This document shows positions 50,454 to 57,490 of a stretch of DNA of 64,000 nt, piece after piece. The notes beneath the pieces are model-generated. The model made no database searches and was not told where the DNA came from. It saw nothing but the letters and a program-made list of their open reading frames with translations. The stretch lies in the NCBI RefSeq assembly GCF_019402665.1, contig NZ_VSST01000015.1, positions 62,001-126,000 on the forward strand. Direction: 5' to 3'. Every line of letters begins with the position of its first letter. Position 1 is the first letter of the stretch. The DNA comes from Bradyrhizobium canariense (GTDB lineage Bacteria > Pseudomonadota > Alphaproteobacteria > Rhizobiales > Xanthobacteraceae). The translations under genes were made by a program, and so were the position numbers.

Positions 50454-51887
50454 TCACGTCTTGCCCCCGCCGACCGCCGCCTTCACGGCCTCGTCGAAGC
50501 CGAGCACCTTGCCGCTGATCTTGGCGGCATAGGCTTCGGCGTCCTTCTTCAACAGGAACGGCACAACCTCGCCATTGCCGACCGCGAAGAAAGCCTGGTC
50601 GGCGAACAGCTTGATGCCGCGGGTGGTATCGAAGACGTAAGCGACGTTGATCTTCTTGCCCTTTGCCTTGTAGTCGGCATAGGCGGCGAGCGTGCAGCCG
50701 GTTGACGAGAAAGGCATGATGCCGGCTTCGTCGACCCAGACCTCGCCGGCTTTGCGCGGATCGGAGATCGGTTTCTTGCAGAAGGAATCTTCGCCGGAGA
50801 TCTCGTAATTGCTGGTGCTGGCGAGCCGCGCGTCGTAGTCGAGCTTCATCTCGGAATAGGCTTTGCGGATGTAGCTGTCGTCGACCCATTTCTTCGGGTC
50901 GAACTCCTTCATCCGGCCGAGGTTCTGCAGCACCTTGACGTCGGCCGTCGCGGCGTCGATCAGCGCCGGCTTGATCGAGGGATCAGTGGTCATGTTGCCG
51001 CTGGGGCCGAGGAAGATGTAGACGACCTCCTTGTTGATGCCGGTCCATTCCTGGATTTTCTCGGCGGCGAGCTTGGGATCGTCGCGCAGCCACTGATTGG
51101 CGGCGATCAGCGCCTTGAAATATGCGACGACGACCTCGGGATATTTCTCGGCGAAATCGGTGCGGACCACGATGCCGTGGAAGGTCGGCAGATTAGTCTC
51201 GACGCCGTCAAAGATCTTTCGCGCGAAACCGCGGAACGGCAGCAACTCGGCGAACGGAACGAAGTCGGCATGCGCGTCGATCTTCTTCTCCTGGAGATTG
51301 GTCGAGCCGACCTCCGGGCTTTGGCTGACCAGCTGGAAGAAATCCGACGCGTAGCCGCGGTCCTGCATCGCCTTCAGCACCATGCCGTGCGCGGCGGAGC
51401 CGAACGGCACGCTCACGAGCTTCCCCTTGAGGTCTGCGAGATCGTAGTAGGGCGAATCCTTGTGAACGACGATGCCGTTGCCGGAGCCCGACAGGCTGTA
51501 GGCGGCGATGCCGATCAGTCGGCTCTTGCTCTCCGGATTGCTGTCGAAAGTGAAGCCGTTCACGATCAGCGGATAGTCGCCCATCATGCCGATCTGCAGC
51601 TTGTTCGCCATCATCGCATTGGTGACGGGCGGACCGGACGTGAAGTTCTGCCACTCCAGCTCGAACTTGATGTTGGCGTATTTGCCGTCCTTCGGCAGAT
51701 ATTTTTCGAGGAGATGGAGCTGGCGGATGACGACGCCGGCGGTCACCGTGTTGGTCGTGGTGTCCTGCGTTCCGATGCCGAGCGTAACGGTTTCCGCCGC
51801 GGCCGGCTGCGCGAGGAGAAGCGCCAGCGACGTCACCGACATCGCGATCGAGAGCGTGGGAAGATGGCGGACCATTCTCATCCTCAT
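50454..51887 (-). CDS. ABC substrate-binding protein fused to a NosL-like C-terminal domain
   Basis: A 477-residue exported protein, about 130 longer than usual for SsuA/NrtA-type binding proteins. After a signal peptide (cut near AAAET, about residue 31), the binding-protein lobe spans about 33-350 (VVHKDSPYYDLADLKGKLVS). Residues about 368-470 then follow a NosL-like pattern: a Cys and DPRKAGEVWVDEAGIMPF, SSTGCTLAAYADYKAKGKKI and PFLLKKDAEAYAAKISGKVL. NosL binds Cu(I) for nitrous oxide reductase; here C370 and C398 could bind a metal. The fusion suggests a metal- or redox-linked ligand. Start is unsure: the third ATG (51875) has the better GAGGATGAG site. Confidence 0.85.
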   Translation of the reverse strand: MRMRMVRHLPTLSIAMSVTSLALLLAQPAAAETVTLGIGTQDTTTNTVTAGVVIRQLHLLEKYLPKDGKYANIKFELEWQNFTSGPPVTNAMMANKLQIGMMGDYPLIVNGFTFDSNPESKSRLIGIAAYSLSGSGNGIVVHKDSPYYDLADLKGKLVSVPFGSAAHGMVLKAMQDRGYASDFFQLVSQSPEVGSTNLQEKKIDAHADFVPFAELLPFRGFARKIFDGVETNLPTFHGIVVRTDFAEKYPEVVVAYFKALIAANQWLRDDPKLAAEKIQEWTGINKEVVYIFLGPSGNMTTDPSIKPALIDAATADVKVLQNLGRMKEFDPKKWVDDSYIRKAYSEMKLDYDARLASTSNYEISGEDSFCKKPISDPRKAGEVWVDEAGIMPFSSTGCTLAAYADYKAKGKKINVAYVFDTTRGIKLFADQAFFAVGNGEVVPFLLKKDAEAYAAKISGKVLGFDEAVKAAVGGGKT

Positions 51888-51960
51888 TCGGTTGGATGTG
51901 CTGTGGTTGCCATGATTGGGTGAGGGCGTGGGCAGGGCAAATCCGGAATGAGCGCCACAG

Positions 51961-51974
51961 TCGATTAGTTGCCG
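51961..51974. promoter_or_regulatory. Cluster motif site A upstream of the binding-protein gene
   Basis: On the minus strand CGGCAACTAATCGA. It shares the core CAACTAAT with sites at 53356 and 54315. It is about 75 bp upstream of the binding-protein ATG. The half-site arrangement (GCAA-N4-TTG/TCG) resembles Fnr-type spacing but is not a canonical FNR or FixK box. Confidence 0.5.
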
Positions 51975-52040
51975 GGAAAAGTTGATTGCATAGTCCTTGG
52001 GCAGTCCTGCACTATAAAGCCGCTTGGGTGGGCACCGGCC

Positions 52041-52817
52041 CTAGTCCGACGCTTGCCCTCGCATCTCTTCCAGCACGTCGGGCCGGCAGACCACGATCTG
52101 GGAGCGCTTGGTCAGCACGATTCCCTTCTCCTGCATGCGCTTCAGGCTGATCGTGACCCATTGCCTGGTGGCGCCGACCATGTGGGCGATATCGGCATGG
52201 GTGAAGGCGGCCGCGATCACCCGGCCGTCGGCGTCATCGACGCCATAGAGGTCGACGAGATGCAGCAACAGATGCGCAAGGCGCTGTGTGATCGAGCGCG
52301 TTCCCAGCATCTGGGCCAGCGCCGAATAGCACTTGCCCTTGAAGGTCAGGCCTTCGATCAGGCCGATCGCGAGGTTCGGAATCTCGACCGCAAGCGATCG
52401 CAACTCCTTTCCGGGCAGATGCACCACGCTGCAATTGCTGGATGCAACGCCGGACCATTGATGCACGGTGCCTTCGAACACTTCCGGCCCGCCGACGAAA
52501 TTGCCGACATGCCAATAGGCCAGCGTGATCTCGCGGCCGAGCGGCGAGGTGTAGAAGACCCGGATACGGCCGCTTTCGATCAGCCAGATACCGTCATGCT
52601 TGCCACCCTGGCTGAACAGCGTCTGGCCACGGTTGAGCACTTTTCGGCGGCCCTGCTTCAGCACCAGCTCCCGCTCGCGCTGGCTGAGCTTGTCCATCAA
52701 CGGCGGCGGTCCGCCGATCCATTGCTGGTTCTCGGTGAGCAGCAGCGAGGAACCGCCGGCAGGCCGGACTGCCGGGGGACCGGCCCCCCGAACCGCATTC
52801 GCCGCCGCCTGCAACAT
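52041..52817 (-). CDS. Crp/Fnr-family transcriptional regulator of the redox/transport cluster
   Basis: A 258-residue regulator with an N-terminal cyclic-nucleotide-type barrel (about 50-160, GGKHDGIWLIESGRIRVFY) and a C-terminal HTH (THADIAHMVGATRQWVTISL). There are no clustered N-terminal cysteines, so it is not an oxygen-sensing Fnr with a 4Fe-4S cluster. It is monocistronic, on the same strand as the ABC operon, and separated from it by about 150 bp. GGAGGC precedes the ATG. It is the natural candidate to bind the shared CAACTAAT sites around it. Confidence 0.88.
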   Translation of the reverse strand: MLQAAANAVRGAGPPAVRPAGGSSLLLTENQQWIGGPPPLMDKLSQRERELVLKQGRRKVLNRGQTLFSQGGKHDGIWLIESGRIRVFYTSPLGREITLAYWHVGNFVGGPEVFEGTVHQWSGVASSNCSVVHLPGKELRSLAVEIPNLAIGLIEGLTFKGKCYSALAQMLGTRSITQRLAHLLLHLVDLYGVDDADGRVIAAAFTHADIAHMVGATRQWVTISLKRMQEKGIVLTKRSQIVVCRPDVLEEMRGQASD

Positions 52818-52878
52818 TATCTGCCTCCGGAACGTTCAAACCGTTCTAAAGAGGAGCAATGTCCGTGCCAGATTCACT

Positions 52879-52989
52879 CCGCTGTCATCGCCCGGCTTGA
52901 CCGGGCGATCCAGTATTCCAGAGACGTCAATGGGTTATCGAGAAGCCGCGGCGTACTGGATTCCCCGCCTTCGCGGGGAATGACAGCGG
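52879..52989. repeat. REP-like inverted repeat
   Basis: CCGCTGTCATCGCCCGGCTT at the left is answered by CGCGGGGAATGACAGCGG at the right; the ends are exact inverted copies of 9 bases, and each arm carries its own hairpin. It lies between the Crp gene start and the DUF971 gene stop. Confidence 0.75.
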
Positions 52990-53013
52990 AGTTTGGAGGA
53001 CGACCTGTTGCGT

Positions 53014-53310
53014 CTACCGTCCCGCCAGGCTCAGCAAATACGGCTTCGGGTAAATCCCCCGATTATGCCCATCCGAAAACGAGATGTTCAGCCCGTAACC
53101 GAGATCGCCGATTTCGGTGATCGCGATGCCCGGAAAACGCTCGGGGAAGCGGCCGTCGAAGCGGGCGCGGGTGCAGTGGGCGCATTTGCAGGAGAGGCGG
53201 AGCGTTTCCGCCGGCAAGTCCAGCGTGTCGTCCTGAGCGGTGCGAACGCGGAGCGTCGCGAGGTCGGCGCTTGCTTCGTAATCTGCCACGATCGGTGCCA
53301 CCAAGGTCAT
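53014..53310 (-). CDS. DUF971-domain protein
   Basis: A 98-residue single-domain protein, related to the N-terminal domain of gamma-butyrobetaine hydroxylase and often found fused to or beside ApbC-type iron-sulfur carriers. LRLSCKCAHCTRARFDGRFP contains the CxCxxC that probably binds zinc or a cluster; DLGYGLNISFSDGHNRGIYP is the second conserved block. Start at the ATG at 53310 (GGAGA upstream). It is divergent from the reductase gene, with the cluster motif between them, so it may help assemble or serve the iron-sulfur proteins downstream. Confidence 0.85.
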   Translation of the reverse strand: MTLVAPIVADYEASADLATLRVRTAQDDTLDLPAETLRLSCKCAHCTRARFDGRFPERFPGIAITEIGDLGYGLNISFSDGHNRGIYPKPYLLSLAGR

Positions 53311-53355
53311 GACGTGTCTCCGACCCTTCTCTACGTTGCCGCAGCGCTGCTGCGA

Positions 53356-53371
53356 TAGCAACTAATTGCCA
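53356..53371. promoter_or_regulatory. Cluster motif site B between the DUF971 and reductase genes
   Basis: TAGCAACTAATTGCCA is nearly symmetrical (TGGCAA-N4-TTGCTA on the other strand). It lies 46 bp from the DUF971 ATG and about 150 bp from the reductase ATG, so one site could serve both directions. Confidence 0.55.
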
Positions 53372-53518
53372 GGCTCAGGTGCGAGGCGCTGATCTTCGCT
53401 GCCTGCTGTTCGATCATCGCCCACGAAATGTGAAACTAATCGACCGGGAATTTCAGTTCGGCGTTGCCGGATTCCCGTCTCTCCGAAACCTTGTGCGCAA
53501 TCGAGGTCAGGAGAGACA

Positions 53519-54292
53519 ATGAGCGCATTTCAGAAGGAAACGGTCCTGTCGGTCAGGCACTGGACCGATAGCCTGTTCAGCTTCACCGCGACGCGCGATC
53601 CGGGCTTCCGCTTCCAGAACGGCCAGTTCGCGATGATCGGGCTGGAAGTCGAGGGCAAGCCGTTGCTGCGGGCCTACAGCATGGCGAGCGCCAATCACGA
53701 GGAGGCGCTCGAGTTCTTCTCGATCAAGGTGCAGGACGGTCCGCTGACCTCGCGCCTTCAGAAGATCAGGGAGGGAGACGTCATCCTGGTCGGCCGCAAG
53801 GCCACGGGCACGCTGATCACCGGCAACCTCCTTCCCGGCAAGCGCCTGTTGCTGCTCTCGACCGGCACGGGGCTCGCGCCGTTCGCCAGCCTGATCAAGG
53901 ACCCCGACGTCTACGAGAATTACGAGACCATCGTGCTCGCCCATGGCTGCCGCCAGGTCTCCGAGCTCTCCTATGGCGAGCACCTGGTAGAAGGCCTGCG
54001 CGATCACGAGTTCTTCGGGCCGCTGATCCGGGACAAGCTCGTCTACTACCCGACCGTTACCCGCGAGCCGTTCAGGAATCGCGGCCGCATCTCCGACCTG
54101 ATCGCGTCGAACCAGCTCTTCGACGACATCGGTCTATCAGGCCTCGATATCGAGACCGACCGCATCATGCTGTGCGGCAGCCCGGCGATGCTGGAGGAAC
54201 TTCCCGCGATGTTGTCCGCACGCGACTTTGTCGAGGGCAATCACAGCCGGCCCGGTCATTTCGTGATCGAAAAGGCCTTTGTCGAGCGCTGA
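53519..54292 (+). CDS. Ferredoxin-NADP reductase family protein
   Basis: A 257-residue flavin reductase that shuttles electrons between NADPH and ferredoxin or flavodoxin. FAD binding is shown by RAYSMASANHEEALEFFSIK with the RxYS motif, and by TGTLITGNLLPGKRL. The NADP half has LLLLSTGTGLAPFASLIKDP and the C-terminal LEELPAMLSARDFVEGNHSR plus an aromatic-poor end VEKAFVER. Bradyrhizobium has other Fpr copies, so this one is probably dedicated. It directly precedes the AprA-like flavoprotein and ferredoxin genes on the same strand, which makes it a likely electron source or sink. Confidence 0.9.
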   Translation: MSAFQKETVLSVRHWTDSLFSFTATRDPGFRFQNGQFAMIGLEVEGKPLLRAYSMASANHEEALEFFSIKVQDGPLTSRLQKIREGDVILVGRKATGTLITGNLLPGKRLLLLSTGTGLAPFASLIKDPDVYENYETIVLAHGCRQVSELSYGEHLVEGLRDHEFFGPLIRDKLVYYPTVTREPFRNRGRISDLIASNQLFDDIGLSGLDIETDRIMLCGSPAMLEELPAMLSARDFVEGNHSRPGHFVIEKAFVER

Positions 54293-54306
54293 GGCGCAAA
54301 TCGCAG

Positions 54307-54335
54307 CCCGGCGACAACTAATTGCTATCGCCGGG
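54307..54335. promoter_or_regulatory. Cluster motif site C, held in a GC-rich inverted repeat
   Basis: CCCGGCGA (54307-54314) and TCGCCGGG (54328-54335) are exact 8-bp inverted arms. The 13-base loop, CAACTAATTGCTA, is the shared motif. It starts 15 bp past the reductase stop and ends 61 bp before the flavoprotein ATG. As RNA it would form a hairpin; as DNA it is the third motif site. Confidence 0.55.
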
Positions 54336-54396
54336 ACGCCTGCTGAACAAATCTGATGCAAAGGCGCCGGACCTGCCGGCGAACCAGGAGCAAGCG

Positions 54397-56139
54397 ATGT
54401 CACTAGATCAGATCGTCGATGGACTTTCGGAGGTTTCCTGCGACGTGCTGGTGATCGGCGGCGGCACGGCCGGCCCGATGGCGGCACTGAAGGCGAAGCT
54501 GAAGAATCCGAAGGCCAATGTCGTCCTGCTCGAAAAGGCCAACGTCAAGCGCTCCGGAGCGATCTCGATGGGCATGGACGGCTTGAACAACGCCGTCATT
54601 CCCGGATACGCAACGCCGGAGCAGTACACCAAGGAAATCACCATCGCCAATGACGGCATCGTCGATCAGAAGGCGGTCTACAAATACGCGCAGAACTGCT
54701 ACTCGATCATCGAGGAACTCGACAGTTTCGGCATCCGCTTTCTGAAGAACGAGAACGGCGACTACGCCGTCAAGAAGGTGCACCACATCGGCACCTACGT
54801 GCTGCCGATGCCGAACGGCGAGACCGTGAAGAAGGCACTGTATCGCCAGCTCCGTCGCGCCCGCATCCTGATCTCCAACCGCTACATGGCGACGCGGCTG
54901 CTCAAATCCGCCGACGGGCGCATTGCCGGCGCGATCAGCGTTAATACTCGTACCGCCGAGATGCTGGTGATCAAGGCCAAGGCCGTCATCCTGTGCATGG
55001 GCGCCGCCGGCCGGCTCGGTCTGCCGACCTCCGGCTACATGTTTGGTACCTACGAGAACGCAGCCAATTCCGGCGACGGCTATTCCATGGCCTATCATGC
55101 CGGTGCGGCTCTGGCGAACCTCGAATGCTATCAGATCAATCCGCTGATCAAGGACTATAACGGCCCGGCCTGCGCCTACGTCGCCGGTCCCTTCGGCGCC
55201 TTCACCGCCAACAACGAGGGATCGCGCTTCATCGAATGCGATTACTGGTCGGGTCAGATGATGCTGGAATTCTACAACGAGCTGCTGTCCGGCAAGGGCC
55301 CGGTGTTTCTCCAGCTCAAGCATCTTCACCCCGACACCATCTCGGAGATCGAATCGACGCTGCACAAGGTCGAGCGTCCCACACGCGGCCTGTTCCAGCA
55401 GGGGCGCGGGGTCGACTACCGCAGCGAGTCGATCGAGATGCATATCTCCGAGATCGGCTTCTGCTCCGGTCACAGTGCGTCGGGCGTGTTCGTCGACGAC
55501 AACGCGCGCACCACCGTCCCGGGCCTCTATGCCGCCGGCGACATGGCCAGCGTGCCGCACAATTACATGCTCGGCGCCTTCACCAACGGCTCGGTCGCCG
55601 GCCTCGACGCGATGGAATTCGCTGACAATCACGACTTCGCGGAATTCGACGCGGCCGATGTCGCCAGCGAACGTGACCGCGTCATGGCGCCGACCAAACG
55701 CGAGGACGGCATTCCGCCGAACCAGATCGAGTACAAGACCCGGCGTCTCGTCAATGACTATCTCCAGCCGCCGAAAGTTACGCGCAAATACGAACTCGGC
55801 ATGCGCCGGCTCGCCGAAGCGAGGGAAGACATGCAGGAGCGCATGATCGCGCGCAATGCGCACGAACTGCTCCGCGCGCTCGAAGTACAGTCGATCATGG
55901 ACTGCGCGGACATGGCTGTGCATGCCTCGCTCTACCGCGAGGAAAGCCGCTGGGGTCTCTATCACTGGCGGACGGATTTCCCGGAGAAGGACAACGAGAA
56001 CTGGTTCTGCCACACGCTGCTGAGCAAGCAGGACGGCAAGATGACCAGCGAGAAGCGTGCCGTGGAGCCCTATATCGTGCCGATCGCCGACGATGAGAAG
56101 GATCTCTACGACAAGCAGCGCATCCGCGCGACAGCCTGA
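54397..56139 (+). CDS. AprA-like FAD-dependent flavoprotein (fumarate reductase/APS reductase alpha family)
   Basis: A 580-residue soluble flavoprotein. DVLVIGGGTAGPMAALKAKL starts the FAD fold (about 16-35), ANVKRSGAISMGMDGLNN follows as in AprA, and GLYAAGDMASVPHNYMLGAF closes the FAD site. The substrate-loop block QINPLIKDYNGPACAYVAGP differs from the HPTG loop of fumarate reductases, so succinate oxidation is unlikely. AprA acts on APS and sulfite; whether this one acts on a sulfur compound is open. The ferredoxin gene follows by 26 bp, the same partner arrangement as AprAB, though the ferredoxin is shorter. No TM or signal. Confidence 0.88.
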   Translation: MSLDQIVDGLSEVSCDVLVIGGGTAGPMAALKAKLKNPKANVVLLEKANVKRSGAISMGMDGLNNAVIPGYATPEQYTKEITIANDGIVDQKAVYKYAQNCYSIIEELDSFGIRFLKNENGDYAVKKVHHIGTYVLPMPNGETVKKALYRQLRRARILISNRYMATRLLKSADGRIAGAISVNTRTAEMLVIKAKAVILCMGAAGRLGLPTSGYMFGTYENAANSGDGYSMAYHAGAALANLECYQINPLIKDYNGPACAYVAGPFGAFTANNEGSRFIECDYWSGQMMLEFYNELLSGKGPVFLQLKHLHPDTISEIESTLHKVERPTRGLFQQGRGVDYRSESIEMHISEIGFCSGHSASGVFVDDNARTTVPGLYAAGDMASVPHNYMLGAFTNGSVAGLDAMEFADNHDFAEFDAADVASERDRVMAPTKREDGIPPNQIEYKTRRLVNDYLQPPKVTRKYELGMRRLAEAREDMQERMIARNAHELLRALEVQSIMDCADMAVHASLYREESRWGLYHWRTDFPEKDNENWFCHTLLSKQDGKMTSEKRAVEPYIVPIADDEKDLYDKQRIRATA

Positions 56140-56165
56140 CCCGCCAAAGTAACAGGAGACATACG

Positions 56166-56399
56166 ATGCCTCTCGCTTCCTATCAGACATCGGTTCCGGT
56201 GGTCGTCGACGACGCCAAATGCATCGCGGACAAGGGCTGCACGGTGTGCGTCGACGTCTGTCCGCTGGACGTGCTGCGTATCAGCGATATGACCAACAAG
56301 GCCTATATGGCCTATGACGAATGCTGGTACTGCATGCCCTGCGAGGCGGATTGCCCGACCGGCGCTGTCACCGTCAACATTCCCTATCTGCTGAGGTAG
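56166..56399 (+). CDS. Two-cluster 4Fe-4S ferredoxin (AprB-like)
   Basis: A 77-residue ferredoxin. The first cluster uses C19, C25, C28 and C32 (CIADKGCTVCVDVCP, with an enlarged gap), and the second uses C53, C56, C59 and C63 (CWYCMPCEADCPTGAV). The Trp between the second set recalls AprB, whose tail of about 70 further residues is missing here. It is the natural electron partner of the preceding flavoprotein and, through it or directly, of the reductase upstream. The HEAT-repeat gene begins 2 bp after its stop. Confidence 0.92.
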   Translation: MPLASYQTSVPVVVDDAKCIADKGCTVCVDVCPLDVLRISDMTNKAYMAYDECWYCMPCEADCPTGAVTVNIPYLLR

Positions 56400-56401
56400 T
56401 C

Positions 56402-57379
56402 ATGTCGAGCCCGTTCGAATCCTACGACGATCTCGAAGATGCCGACGAGCGGCTCCAGGCCGCCGATCCAGGGGAGCGCCGCGTCGCCATCATCGCGCTC
56501 GGCCATTCCGGCGATCCCGCAGCAGTCGGCCGTCTCGCCAAAATGGTCGCCGATCCCGATGCCGGCGTCCGCCAGCAGGTCGCGATGGCGCTTGGCGAGT
56601 TCGACGGGCCGGAGGCTGCCAGCGCGCTGGTGAAGCTGCTGGTCGATCCTGAGAGAATCGTTGCGTCCGCCGCGGCCGACAGCATGGCCGAGTTCAAGGA
56701 TCCTGCCTGCGCCGAAATCATCCTGCCGCTGGTCAAGCACGCCCACGCCTTCGTCCGCATGGGCGCGTTGCGCGCGCTGAAGGAGCTGCGCTGCAAGGAT
56801 ACGCTGAAGCCGGCGCTGGAAGCGCTCCAGGATTCCGACGCCGCCGTGCGGGTGCAAGCGATCGGCGTGATCGGGTTCCTCAAGCTGGAGGAATCAATCC
56901 CGGCGCTGACCGCGCTGATCAACGATCCCGACGCGCATGTGCGCCGTGCCGCCGTCAGCGCGCTCGCCTTCTCGCAGATGAAGCCCGCGGCTGAGATGAT
57001 CACGCGCGCGTTGAAGGATTCGGACTGGATGGTGCGGGAGATGGCCGCAGAAACGCTGGGCCTCAACGTCAACGGCTCGATCGCCGCCGACCAGCTCATC
57101 GCTTCGCTCAGTGACGAGTTCTGGCAGGTGCGGCTGAAGGCAATCCGCAGCCTTGGCCGGATGAAGATCGAGCACGCGGTTCGCCCGATCGGCAATTGCG
57201 TCAACCATGAGCAGGCGAATTTGCGGAAGGAAGCCGCTGCTGCGCTCGGCGAAATCGCCCACCACGACGGCGAGGCGTTCCTTGCCGTCATCGCCAACGA
57301 TCCAGATCCCGAGGTGCGCAAGAACGCGCGCTGGGCGCTTCAGCAGATCGCGGCCCGGAAAGCGCGCGCGGGGGCATAG
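56402..57379 (+). CDS. HEAT-repeat protein
   Basis: A 325-residue alpha-solenoid of about nine HEAT units, with repeats such as AVGRLAKMVADPDAGVRQQV, ALQDSDAAVRVQAIGVIGFL and ALINDPDAHVRRAAVSALAF. It belongs to the PBS-lyase-like HEAT group, which includes chromophore lyases and assembly scaffolds, but lyase-specific residues are not evident. It starts 2 bp after the ferredoxin stop with GAGG overlapping the ferredoxin end, so the three are co-translated. A scaffold for flavoprotein-ferredoxin assembly or cofactor insertion is a reasonable guess, nothing more. Confidence 0.85.
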   Translation: MSSPFESYDDLEDADERLQAADPGERRVAIIALGHSGDPAAVGRLAKMVADPDAGVRQQVAMALGEFDGPEAASALVKLLVDPERIVASAAADSMAEFKDPACAEIILPLVKHAHAFVRMGALRALKELRCKDTLKPALEALQDSDAAVRVQAIGVIGFLKLEESIPALTALINDPDAHVRRAAVSALAFSQMKPAAEMITRALKDSDWMVREMAAETLGLNVNGSIAADQLIASLSDEFWQVRLKAIRSLGRMKIEHAVRPIGNCVNHEQANLRKEAAAALGEIAHHDGEAFLAVIANDPDPEVRKNARWALQQIAARKARAGA

Positions 57380-57490
57380 GAGCGCGGCGGGCTGCCGCGC
57401 TGGACTTCCCGTCCCAGACGTTTATTGGTCTTCGCCAATGTGATCGGCCTCCGCGAGCGCGGCCGATCCGAAAAGAGCGAGGATACGCCC

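Noticed and set aside
51961..54335. CAACTAAT motif as a standard FNR or FixK box
   Set aside because: The half-sites read GCAA...TTGC rather than TTGA...TCAA, and the local regulator lacks Fe-S cysteines.
54403..56190. A 595-codon open frame on the minus strand opposite the AprA-like flavoprotein gene
   Set aside because: Antisense shadow with no motif or ribosome site; the plus-strand gene has FAD motifs and a ribosome site.
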